From Rhexocercosporidium sp. MPI-PUGE-AT-0058 (lineage: Eukaryota > Ascomycota > Leotiomycetes > Helotiales), in the NCBI GenBank assembly GCA_020746875.1, contig JAGTJL010000003.1, positions 1,798,001-1,862,000 of the forward strand: DNA of 64,000 nt. The letters are read 5' to 3'. Below are positions 20,037 through 31,055 of the stretch, one piece after another. Position 1 is the first letter of the stretch. The number at the start of each line of letters is the position of its first letter. Made by a program: the position numbers and the translations under genes. The notes under the pieces are model-generated. The model made no database searches and was not told where the DNA came from. It worked only from the letters and a program-made list of their open reading frames with translations.

Positions 20037-23000
20037 ATGACTGCTACTGCCTTTAAAGGAGAGAAACTAATAGAGAAATCCAATTATATTAAGTGAATAA
20101 ATCCCGCTAGTCTATTCCTGGAAATTAACGGCTATATGCCTTATATTTCCGGCAAAGCTTTACCTCTGGATTAATCCTTATATTACGCTAGGGGTACCGA
20201 AGGAAGTAAAACCGTATTAACCTCTTATTCTCACGAGCTAGCCGTAAAATATCACGAGAAACTAAACTATTTTAAGACGCAAAATCAAAAAGCGCTAGGG
20301 GCGCTAAAGTCGATTATATCGCTAGAGAATTAAGAGCGATTTAAAGACAAAAATACGGCTAAAAAGCTATAGAACGCCATTTAATTTACTTTCGGCTAAT
20401 TAACGCTTGAGTTAGTCGGCCGTTATATAAATTAAATCGTCGATTTTAATTACAGCTTTTATAAAAGCATAAACAAATACACTAGCGTAATTCAATCGAG
20501 CGCCATATACTTAAAGCAGTTAGACTGCGAGATTCCTAAGCCCGTAATTGCTAGCTTAATACTTAAAGGCTTACCGAGCTCTTTTGACGCCTTTTCGTCT
20601 CGTAAATACGAGAAAATATCAAGTGATCTTAAGAATATCGATATTAACGGTTTAATTAACGACTTAATTTCGGAAGAAGCTCGCATAGGCGCTAACGCCG
20701 ACCTTAACGCTAATAAAGCGTTTAAAGGCGGCAAAGGCGGTAATAAGAAGCACTATAATAAGTGCAAAGTCACGGGACATATAACGTCTACGTACTAGGT
20801 CTTACACCCTGAGCTAAAGCCTAATAATTCGGAAAATCCAAATAAAAAGCCTAATAAGGCTAAAAAGGCTAAGGAGTCAAAAGGCGAATCAAAAACAAAG
20901 TCTACGAAGGCTATTATGGCCGTATTTAAGACTTATACGCCGCCTAATAAGCACGTGAGGGCTAGAAAGCCTATAAAGGCACACACAAACGACTTACCCT
21001 TACCAAAGGGTAGATCAAATATAAAGCCTAAAGTGCAGCTTAAACCTCTATTACTTATAAGTACTTTTGTAAATACTATAAAGGAATTAAGCGAGTCCGA
21101 TTCTGACTAATTAAAAGGAGATATTATAAATCAAGCTTTTAGAACCGTTTATAATTATAGACTAGTTCTAGACTCCGGTGCTAGCGAGCACTATACGCCT
21201 AATAAGGAATAGTTACTTAACTATCAACCTACCCTTCGCAAATCGGTCACAATCGCTAATGGCGACGTATTACCGATATTAGGCACGGGAGATATTCCTA
21301 TTAAGGGCAATAACGGCATAGAAGTAATTATACAACAGGTAAACTATATTCCGGGGCTAAAAACGACCCTTTTAAGCTCAAGGGAAATGACTAAGAAAGG
21401 CTAGTCAATTAACTTTACCGAGAACGGTGCTTTATTAAAGTATAAAAAGGGCTAATTATAGGCTAAATAGGACTATAACGCTTATTACGTTCAAGCGGAA
21501 GTCGATAATGACGCTCTCGAACCTGTAATATATCAGGTAGACTCTAATTCGCTGCTAGACCTTTACCATAAGAAGCTAGTGTATATAAATAAAGAGTCGA
21601 TTCTTAAAACGATCGAGAAAAGCCATAGATTAAAGAAAATCTAACGAAAAGACGTAGAGCTAGCCGATTGCAACGCTTATAATAGCGGCAAAATGCACGT
21701 GATCGGCAGTAAAAAGCCTATGTTAAATGCGCTACCTTTAACTATATTCGATATTAATATTACGGGGCTTTTTAAAGTTAAAAGACTTAAAGGAGAGTGC
21801 TATTTCCTCACTATTATATATAAAGGATTAAGAGCTATTTAATTATACGCCTTAAAACTCAAAGCCGACGCTTATAACGTCTTAATCGACTTTTGTAATA
21901 TAATTAATAATCAATTTAATAGTCAAAATAGCGTTAAATACAAATTTATAGCGAATATTAAAGCTTTTAAGCTCGATAACGCCGGGGAATTTAAGTTTAA
22001 TAAATGGACGCATTATTGTAAGTAAAAAGGGTATATATACGAATATACTAGCCCTTATTCCCCTTCCCAAAACGGGATAGCCGAAAGGTTAAATAAATAC
22101 CTAATAGAGCGGCTAATTAGCGTCTGTAAGGCTAAGAGATTACCCTTGTTTTTATAGCCTTACTTATTATAAGGAATAGCTTATATTAAGAATCGGTCAT
22201 ATAATTCCGTTATAAAGAAGACTCCTTTTAAAGCTTTATATAATAAATTACCGACAATCGATTATATTCGCATATTAGGCTCTTTAACTTACGTATTTGA
22301 GAATAAAAGAGCTCATAAGCTAGCCGATAAATCCGACAGGGGTATTCTTATCGGTTTTAAGTCTTCTAATAATTATTTGGTTTATTTACCGAGTAAAAGA
22401 GCCGTTATAAGCTTTAAAAACGTCTTAATTAAAGAGGATTTAATCCTTAAAGACAATATAACGGAAGAGACCGAATTCGACTATATAGTCGAAACACTTG
22501 AAGAGTTTGAAGGCGCTAGCGACGATATTACTAAGCTAATAAGTAGTATTAACGACGAAATGCTTAATAAAGGCAATATAAGCGAAAAGTCGCCTATCGA
22601 CCAATTAGAGGGCGAGAAAACGGATTTTGAAGACGAATCCGACTTATTTGCATAAGAGCTCCCTCAAACGCTAAAGGCTAATAAGAGGCCTAATACGGCT
22701 AGCCCGGAAATGCCTAAAGCGCCTATTAAAAGGCCTAAAAAGGATTATTCGAGCTAGGAGCCTAACGTCGTAACTAAAAACGCTAGTACTAGCGCTAAAG
22801 ACTTTAATAACTCTTCGGAAAATCAGCCAGTAATATACTTAAGCTCTAAGACGGCTATTCGCCAGCTAAATAACTAGTTAATCGAAGAGGAAAAAGAAGC
22901 TTTTTCTGTTTATAAAGACGCTAAGAGACTAGCTTCTATAGCTCTAATAAGCTCTAAAATAGACGAAGATCTAGAAAAGGAGCTAATAAAGCTACCCGAA

Positions 23001-24599
23001 GAACTAAAGGCTAATAAAGTCGTTATTAAACGAATTAAAGGCCTTTAAATTTACGAGCTTAAGAGCCTTAAAGAGGCTATAGCCTCTCCGTATAAGGACT
23101 ATTAGCTAAAAGCCATGGAAAAAGAAGCCAATTCCCTAGAAAGTCACGAGACTTAGGAAATAGTGCCAAAAGACGCTAACAAAGCTTATAAGCCTTTAAA
23201 AACAAAGTGAGTATATAAAATCAAAGAATCACTTAATTACTTCGAATTTAAAGCTAGATTCGTCGCTAAAGAGTTTGAGCAACTTTATAGCCTTAATTAC
23301 GTAAACACTTTTACTAGCGTAGTAAAACAAATAGCTTGGCGACTTATATTCGCCTTAGCGGTCCTTTATGGTTGACTTATATAGAAAGTCGATATAATAT
23401 CGGCTTTTACGTAGAGTAATATTAACATAAATACTCTGTATATAATGCCTCCTGAAGGCATAAACGCCTAAAAATACGCTAGTAAACTACTCCTACTTAA
23501 TAAAGCCTTATACAGGCTAAAACAGTCAGTTAAGCTCTAGTTTATTACGCTAAAGGAAGTCCTAATCTAAAAACTCGGTTTTCAAGCCTTAATTACCGAG
23601 AATTACATCTTAATTAATAAGGAGCAACAACTTATAGTCTTTATTTACGTAGACGACTTAGCGATAATTGGCCCAAGCGTCAATAATATCAAATCCTTTA
23701 TTAAAGAGCTTAAAAAACTCTTTAAGTTAAAGGATTTAGGGCTAATAAAGGACTACTTAAGTATAAATATCGACTATAACCTAGACAAAGGTTGTATAAA
23801 GCTAAGCCAAGAGAGCTATATTAAGAAAGTGTTAGCGCGGTTTAATATAACCGACTGTAAGCCTAAAGATATACTAATGGATTCGAAGGCTAAGCTAGAG
23901 CCTAATCCTAATCAGACTAATAAAGAGGAAATAAATTAATATTAGCAAATTATAAGCTGCCTCTTATTTCTTACGCTAGCTACTAGACCCGATATTTGTT
24001 ACTCGGTTATAAAGCTCGCTCGATTCGCTAGTAACCCTAGCGCCGATCACATGATTGCCTTTAAAAACGTGCTTAAATACTTAAAAGGATTAAAAAAGCT
24101 AAGGCTAATTTACGAAAAAAGCTCTAGTCGATATATAAGCGGCTATTGCGACGCCGACTACGCCGGAGACATTAGTACGGCTAAATCGACTAGCGGCTTG
24201 AGCTTTTACTTAGCGAGTTGCTTATTCAGCTGGAAAAGCAAGCTCCAAAGTATTATAGCTCAAAGTACGACTGAGGCCGAATATATAGTTATTAATTCGG
24301 CTTTTAAAGAGGCTGTTTACATAAAGCAGCTTCTAACCGAATTAGGCTATTACATATAGGAACGATTCCTTATTTATACGGATAATAACGGCGCTCTCTT
24401 ATTAGCTAATAACTCTTAATTTCACGAGAGAACTAAGCATATTGCCGTCAAATACTACTACGTCCGCGACCTTATAAATTAAGGCGAAATAGACTTAATT
24501 TATATAAGAGGGTCTAAATAAAAAGCCGACGGCTTTACGAAGCCGCTAGATAAGCCTAAATTCATCGAATTCATAAGGCTTTTAAGACTAGCCGAATAG
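20037..24599 (+). pseudogene. Copia Gag-Pol polyprotein, single frame with many stops
   Basis: The frame opened by ATG at 20037 (MTATAFKGEKLIEKSNYIK) stays in register to the TAG at 24597-24599, 1521 codons with no frameshift. Domains: gag to about 20750; a zinc-knuckle remnant near 20745-20815 (C-x-V-x-GH, ending HPELKP); aspartic protease with LVLDSGASEHYTP at 21165; GAG-pre-integrase and integrase about 21540-22450, including FKLDNAGEF and SPSQNGIAERLNKYL; reverse transcriptase about 23100-23950 with VFIYVDDLAI at 23637; RNase H about 24110-24590 with SGYCDADYAGD and STTEAEYIV. Stops are mostly TAG/TAA at expected Q and W positions (for example NKE-stop-LLN, where W is expected). The catalytic YVDD is intact, but the protein cannot be made. 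Confidence 0.9.
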
Positions 24600-24772
24600 G
24601 GCTAAAGCGGAGGAAACGAGATTGTAATTTATATTTCTTTTTCTTCACATCTGGCCTACCCTCCACAAAGGATATTTTATATATTTACTCTATTCTTGTA
24701 AAAATAAGCTCTGCTTTAAAGCTAGCTTATATATAAGCTTATAAAGCTATTACGTCACTCATTAAAAAGGCG

Positions 24773-25079
24773 TATTAGATTTCACTTTAGTAACTCGTGC
24801 CGATTCTACCCTAAAATAGCCGAAGGAGTTTCCACTGCTTACGCGGCCCGGAAATTACCTTTGTATTCCGGGAAATTACGCTTGTATTCAATTACGTAGC
24901 TTGTATAAGCTACGTAATCAGTTACGTAGTCGTAAAAGCTTTTAGAGAAGCTATTATTTTATATATAACTACCGTAGAGCTCTTTTAGCTCTTTAAGCAA
25001 GTAAGCAATTCTCTCTCTTTGATCACGTGTCCTCACCTACTGCGCTTCCTTCTTCCTAATTGGCTCGCCTATTCTCACA
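24773..25079 (+). repeat. Copia 3' LTR
   Basis: The 307-bp partner of 18899-19205. Its first bases are TATTAG where the 5' copy has TGTTGG, two G-to-A changes. A purine-rich stretch (AAAAAGGCG) lies just upstream as a possible polypurine tract. Confidence 0.9.
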
Positions 25080-25083
25080 CTTT

Positions 25084-26900
25084 ATAAGATATATTTTATT
25101 CTTGAAACCGACGCTAAAGTTCTTATAAAATAACTTAATAATATAACGAGCGATTTACTTAAGGCGTTATTAATAAACTAGATTATTTAAATACGTTTAA
25201 TAGACTTTAAAGTTAAATATATTTTTAAAAATAAAAACACGGCGGCAAATGGATTATTTAAACGGGGAAGAAAACATTCTTTAAATATTATAAAATAATA
25301 AGAGTAAGATATTAACGAATGAATTATAATCGAATTAAAAGTAATTATAATATTTAAGATAATAACGAAGCGACTAATAAGCCCGGACTATAACTTTTAA
25401 AAGCGAATTCTTAACGACACTTATTTTAACGACTTAGAAGAAATCGCCCGCTTTTTAATAAGCCTTAAACGCTTAGTTATAATTAAATTAAATAATTTTA
25501 AACGCTTTAAAAATAAAGCTCTTTAATATTTCGTTTATAACTGTAATTTATATAAAAAAGTTAATAATATATATTTAATAAGGCTTATAATAAATAATAA
25601 AGCTAGGCGGCACTAAGTCATTTTTAAGTATTATAAAAAGGGCGGATATTAAAGGGGAGAAATAATATATTATCGCTTTATTAAGTGCTTTATTTAATTA
25701 GGTTTATTTAAAGACTATAAGGCTTTTTATAAGAGTTATATAAGTTATTAAAAACGGAAAGTAAAAAGAAAAGAGAATCCTTTATATTTTACGTAACTTA
25801 TAAAAATATTTAAAAAAGTAAGCCTAAATATCGCACGAGTTTTAATTATAAATAATAAAAAGAAATGCTTTATTTTTATAAAAAAAGATTTATTAAGATA
25901 AATTAAAGAAAAAGCCTTAAACTTAATTATAGTAGAAGAAATAATAAAATTCCTTTAAAAAGACTTTATTTATTATTATAGATTATTTAAAAGATTAGTT
26001 ATTAATAAAGAATTAGAAAATAAAGAAATCGCTTATATCTTTATAATTAAATATAATATTAAAAGGATTTAAATTTCGGCGTATAACTTTAAAAGTAACG
26101 GAATAATAGAAAGAGCTTATTGAGACATTTTAAATAGCTTTTTTAAAGTAATAAAAAGAGGCTTTTATTATTAAATACGAAAATTCTTGTATATTTTATT
26201 TATTTTATAAACGTTTATTTATTTTATAAACGTTTATTTATTTTATAAACGTTTATTTATTAATTAATAAAAGTAATATTATTCTTTTTATTATATAAAC
26301 GAAAGCTTATATTACCTTTTAAAAACAGATTCTCGGTTTAAAGAATATTTAATTATAAAAAAATTAAAATAAAAGGTAATCTTTTAATAATAAGATGTCG
26401 ATAATTAAAACTCTGTAATAAGGACATTTAAGAAATTATTTTATAAAAAAAACGATATAAAGAAATAAGTAAAGCACTTTAAAATAAAACGAAAAATATA
26501 AAAAATACACCGATTCGAGAAAGAGATTTAATTTTAACGTATAATATAAAACGTGTAATCGATCTCTTAGCAGATAATAAGCTTAATTATTAGTAGCTAA
26601 GACCGTTTTAAGTATTAAAAGTAAATAATGAAAAAGATTATTATTTTTTTTATAAACTCAATAGAGTTCTTTTATAAAGTATTTTTTTAATAAATTAATT
26701 AAAACGATTTTATTAATAAGATTAAACCTTATTTTTATTAAATTTAGACCCTTAAACTAGTTCTAAAGACTTAAACAAAGAATTAAATAATAGCGAATTC
26801 GAAGATTTTAAGGCCGAAATCACATTATTAATAATTAAAAAGCGCCAAACTCTATCTTATATTTAAATTATCCTTCCCTTGCTGACGTAAGCTTAAAAAG
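25084..26900 (+). mobile_element. Gypsy pol fragment (RNase H end plus integrase), second Gypsy family
   Basis: From 25101 the plus strand reads LETDAKVLIK-stop-LNNITSDL, then IRLIDFKVKYIFKNKNTAAN, then GLFKRGRK: the end of a Gypsy RNase H domain. An integrase follows; its catalytic-core end is near 25920-26150 (EEIIKFL, LVINKELENKEIAYIF, ISAYNFKSNGIIERAY). Stop codons sit where Q or W is expected. It is not the chromodomain family of 30725-37380, whose RNase H has the TTKDLTAKQAQ type instead. The fragment starts abruptly at the Copia 3' LTR, so its RT, gag and 5' LTR are gone or elsewhere. The 3' limit is uncertain. Confidence 0.7.
26195..26264. repeat. 19-bp tandem repeat with palindromic core
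   Basis: ATAAACGTTTATTTATTTT recurs with a 19-bp period; ATAAACG occurs at 26207, 26226 and 26245, giving about 3.5 copies. Each unit contains the palindrome TAAACGTTTA. It lies inside the integrase relic and is probably a late slippage product. Confidence 0.8.
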
Positions 26901-27560
26901 CCGCTTATAAAATTGTTTCCTTTTAATTCTTTATGTATTTTTATTTCTTTAAAAGTAAAGTTACTTCTAATTATAATTAAGGACGGGTATTTTAATAGTT
27001 TTTATAATTTATAATTTTATTTACTTTTTTTATTTATTCTTTTTTAATTATATTACGCGTATTTTTAAGCATTTTAAACGCTTTATTACGTTTTGTCTTT
27101 TATTTTATTTTTTATTTTTTTATTTTAAAAGCTTTTTCTTTTAAACTTTAATATAAAAAGCTTAATTTTATATATTTCCTTTTTTTCTTAAGTCGTTAAT
27201 TGCTCTTTTTTATTAATAATTATTACTTCTTAAGCAGGGTTAAAATGCCTTTTACTTAAGATTATTTATTTGCTTTATTTAATTTAAAGTTACGTATGTT
27301 TATTTAAAAAGTAAATATTATAAAAAGCATTAGTTTTTTAATTAAGAATAAATTAATAACTTTATTATATGTCGTAAGAAAAGAAATAATTTTCTAAGGC
27401 GAAAGGATTAATAAGCTCGCTTAAGGAGTATTTAAACTAGCTCTTTTTATATTTTACTTTTAATCCCTTATATTAATTATATTAAATTTTAAAAATCCTT
27501 AATTTAAGCCACGTCTTTATAAAAAAACCCTTAAAAGCTACCTTAGGTTAGGAAATTCAG
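26901..27560. other. AT-rich relic DNA without recognisable domain
   Basis: Very AT-rich, with few CA/TG dinucleotides. Presumably the 3' end of the Gypsy fragment and its lost LTR, but no second LTR copy is found in the window. Confidence 0.4.
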
Positions 27561-30500
27561 CCGAATTTGACTTGTAATCTCAAATTAAGAATTAAAATTA
27601 CTTATAAAAATATCACTTAAATTAAACCGAGTGAGAAGCCGGCTAAAGGCAACTTATAATTTTAGCTTATTAGTTATAAAGCGTATCGCTATTAGCTTAG
27701 CGGTTATAATAAGAAATATATTAAATAATAAAGTTTAAGAAGTTGTCGGATTTTTATTTAAGTTTAATTTAATCGGAGGTTTAAGCGTTAAAAGCTTTAA
27801 GAAGTCAGTTACGTTAATAAAGTCTAAATTTAAAGTTATTATAAAGCGAACTTGTAATCTTAAATTAAGACTTATACTTTTTATTTCTTTTAAAAGAAAA
27901 ACGTTAACTTCGACTGCCGAAATTAAAAAAGTCCTTAATACTCTTAGGCCGGACGAAAAACGACTTTTAATAAGTATAAAAAACAAAAGTATTAAATAAG
28001 CCTTAAAAGTAAGAAATAATAATTTCGTTAATTAATATAATATAATTATTAAGTATTTAATAAAAGAAAAAGGATTTAATAAAAAGGAATATAATTAAAG
28101 TAATAAAAACTTTTACGACCGAGTCTAAAATATAGTAAATAAAAGAAATAAGCGATTTAAAAGTAAAAAGAAGCTTAATCGTTTACTTATCTTTAATTAA
28201 ATAAAAATATTTTAAAAATATTATATAAAAGTAATAAGTAGAAATAAAGTCTAAGAGCAGCTTATCACGCTAGTAAAGAAAATCAAGCCGTTTCTCTTAA
28301 TAATTAAAGTCTTAAATAAGTTTATCTTTAATAAAGCTTAATTAAAGCGGATCGAAGGAAGAGGCGCGCTAAGAGGTCGGAAAAGCACTAGGCTTTCGCT
28401 TAGCATTATTAATTAATATTAAATAGCGTAAAAAGATAACGCAGACTTTTTTAAAAAAATCCAGACTCTTTTATTAAATAAAGCCCTCGCTAAAATTAAA
28501 TTTAAAGTTTCCCGTTATAGACTTTTTATTTTTATAAATAAAAATAAAACCGTATTATTAAAAGTCTTTTTAAATAAAAGCGAGACGTATATTTTTATAA
28601 TTATTAAATAAGAAGTTATTTTTAAAGAAGTAAAGTAATTAACCGTAACTTTTAATTTTAAATTAAAAGTCGGCGCTTCTTAAGTAATTAATTTAACGTC
28701 TCTGACCTTAAATCTTAAATCAAGAACCGAAGCTCTTAAAGTAGTTAAATGATTAACCGCGACTCTTAATCCCGGATTAAAAGTTAATAAAGTCATAAAC
28801 TTATCCCCGCTTTTTATAATTTTTATACCCCTTTTTTTTAAACCCTTAATTAATTTTTCCGAGTCTTATAAGCCGATCGAAGTCCCTTTAACCGATGATC
28901 CTGGCTTAAAAGTCGAAGAGCCCGTAATTCCAGATTCTTTAAAAGATTTCGTGTTAAATCTTATATTAAAGTTTAATTAATAAAAAGAAACTCGGGTTTT
29001 TATATTAATTAAATCTTTAAAAGAAGTTATAAAAAAGCCAATTTCGGTTCTTTTTATAAATTAATTCCTTAACTTAGCCCCGCTTAATATTATTAGCTAT
29101 GATTCGCTAATTAAACCCTTTCTAAAATAATTAAATAATTAATTTATTTATATAATCTTTAATTTTCTTAAAAAACTATAAGACTTTATTATTAAATATA
29201 TAGACGCCGAACGAGGTCGACTTCAAAAGGATGCCTTTAAGGCAAGAGTTAAGTTAATAAAAGAGGATTTATTAACTGCGGCAATAGACTATATTTAGCG
29301 TTATACTTTAAAACTTTATGCGCTTTTTAAAGCCGAATTTAACTTTATTTATATTATAAGTATCGTAAAGCTAGCTAAAGGCACTATTAAAAAAACTTAT
29401 AATCCCGGATTAGAAGTCGTCGTTAGGGTTTTTTTAAAAGAAAGATATAATATATTTAATATCGAGTTAAATATTAAAAGCTATTATTATAAAATCTTAG
29501 AATTAGTTAAAGTCATCTTAGAATTCGGAGACTCGTTCGAGATGAATTTATTACTGGCGGTCCGTTTACGATTCGTAAAGTATTTTATTATAAAACGAAT
29601 CGACGCATAAGAAAGAAAGGAAGGAAAGATAATATGCGCGTTTTATATCCGATATTTCGTAAATTATTATAATATATTATAAAAGGAATTAAAGGTTATA
29701 GAAGTTTAAAAAAACATTTAATAATTTAAAAACTATAAAGGAGATTTAAAAACCTTTTGCCTTAATCTTAATTTTATTAAAATATTTAAGAAATCTAAAG
29801 ACGCGGAAAATATAAAATATAAAGTATAATTAGGCTATTCGAATTTTAAATTAACCGTAAAAGCTTTAATATAAGCTTTGAATTTAGGATGGATTAAAGA
29901 CTTTCGAGAGTAATATTTAATACTAGAAGTTCTTGATATACTCGAGAAGTCTAGTTATTCCGTTTTAGATTTCCCGCTTAATATTAAGTATGTTTTCTCT
30001 TTCGGTTTTAAAAAGGCTAAGCTTATTAACCTTTTTAAATTAGAATTTAAAATATATTAGTTTTATTATCGGAACATAGGTAAGATTAATTCGCTAATTG
30101 CTTTTATATATAATATAATTTATAGTATTTCTTAATAATATCTTTATTAAGATTATAAATTATATTTTATTACTTTAGCAAGTCGAAAGGACGATAATCC
30201 CAGACTTATTACTTATTTTAAAGTTTTGATTTGTCTTAGAATTAGAGCTTATAATATAATTAACTTTACGGAAGCTGATATTAAGGACAATTAAAAAGCT
30301 AAATCCACTCGTAATCCCGGATTAAGAGTTACGCTAATAGCTTTACAAATTCTTAATTATTATTTTATTTCGGTTAATTAAGCACTTATTAAATATATTT
30401 CCGGTTATTTTACTTCTTATTTATATATTAATATTATTATTAATAAAAAGTTAAATAAACGTTTTTATACTATTAACTTAGAAAAGAAAAGCGCGATTTC
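27561..30500 (+). pseudogene. Relic of a long unrecognised protein with repeated [N/D]PGL[K/R]V motif
   Basis: One plus-strand frame reads as protein over at least 2.4 kb, interrupted mainly by TAA/TAG at plausible Q positions. Within it a short peptide recurs: NLKLRL (27856), NFKLKV (28654), NLKSRT (28711), NPGLKV (28768), DPGLKV (28897), NPGLEV (29401) and NPGLRV (30313). All seven codons start in the same phase. The frame also contains acidic, proline-bearing linker text (EEPVIPDSL) and a helical part with IIKYIDAERGRLQKDAFKAR near 29185. I do not recognise the family. It could be a Gag-like or accessory protein of a transposon. The same motif occurs near 43148 (plus) and near 39345 (minus). 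Confidence 0.5.
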
Positions 30501-30719
30501 GAAATACGTTTAATGCGCTTAAACTAAGGACTTTTTATTTAAATTACTTAAAAATAATATACTTTTATTTTTACTTTTAATAAAATAAAGATATATTTTG
30601 CGTTTAATTATTAAAACGGAATAAAAGGACGTTATAAGCTTTATTATATTTTTTAATAATTATATTGCGGTTATGAATGAATATAATTTAAAAAATAAGG
30701 TTTTAATAAATAAGTTTAT

Positions 30720-30724
30720 ATTAT
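30720..30724. repeat. Target-site duplication ATTAT (left)
   Basis: The five bases before the LTR at 30725 are ATTAT, identical to 37381-37385 just after the other LTR. This defines the exact insertion of the Gypsy element. Confidence 0.85.
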
Positions 30725-31055
30725 TGTTACGGCTGGCTAGAGGTTGATACAGTGTAAGAAATAGCTTTATATTTGGACTTAAAGCTACGCTCAGAATTAA
30801 AAAGAAAAGACAAGGAGAAAGAGGGAGCTCTCTATAAGAAGGAGCTTTAATATAAATACACAAAGGGTCTCCCTAGCCTTTCCCGATTAGGTCTAGCGCC
30901 ATAGTTGCCAGGCCAAGGCTATGCTACGCGTAAACCAGCTTCTACGTAATTAAAACAGCCTTAACTAAAGCAGCTTCTACGTAATTAAAATAGCCTCAAT
31001 TAAAGCAGCCTTAATAGCTGTGTCGGTAATACGAGGCGCATCGGAGGTCGTAATA
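30725..31055 (-). repeat. Gypsy LTR (3' LTR of the minus-strand element)
   Basis: 331 bp starting TGTTACGGCTGGCTAG and ending CGTAATA. It includes two copies of a roughly 35-bp unit containing TCTACGTAATTAAAA near 30950-31010. It is less mutated than the partner LTR in some stretches. Confidence 0.88.

Larger units (their letters stand above)
18899..25079 (+). mobile_element. Complete Copia (Ty1-type) LTR retrotransposon, nonsense-riddled
   Basis: The LTRs are 18899-19205 and 24773-25079, both 307 bp and nearly identical; the 5' copy starts TGTTGG and the 3' copy TATTAG, and both end TCTCACA. A TGG-starting primer-binding-like site (TGGTAGCAATTCGGC) follows the 5' LTR. The internal region holds one gag-pol frame (20037-24599) in the order gag, protease, integrase, reverse transcriptase, RNase H, which is the Copia order. 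The flanking 5-mers (CTTAT and CTTTA) are not a clean target duplication. Left and right flanks belong to different Gypsy families, so a later rearrangement is likely. A solo LTR of the same family lies at 37404-37717. Confidence 0.92.

Noticed and set aside
18894..25084. CTTAT/CTTTA as target-site duplication of the Copia element
   Set aside because: The pentamers differ and the difference is not a C-to-T type change; the flanks belong to different elements.
26195..26264. Regularly spaced 19-bp repeats considered as a CRISPR-like array
   Set aside because: The repeats are directly adjacent without spacers and lie in a eukaryotic retrotransposon relic.
30660..30863. Minus-strand 67-residue frame with hydrophobic N-terminal part, effector-like
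   Set aside because: It overlaps the Gypsy LTR and its target duplication, so it is repeat sequence, not a secreted protein gene.
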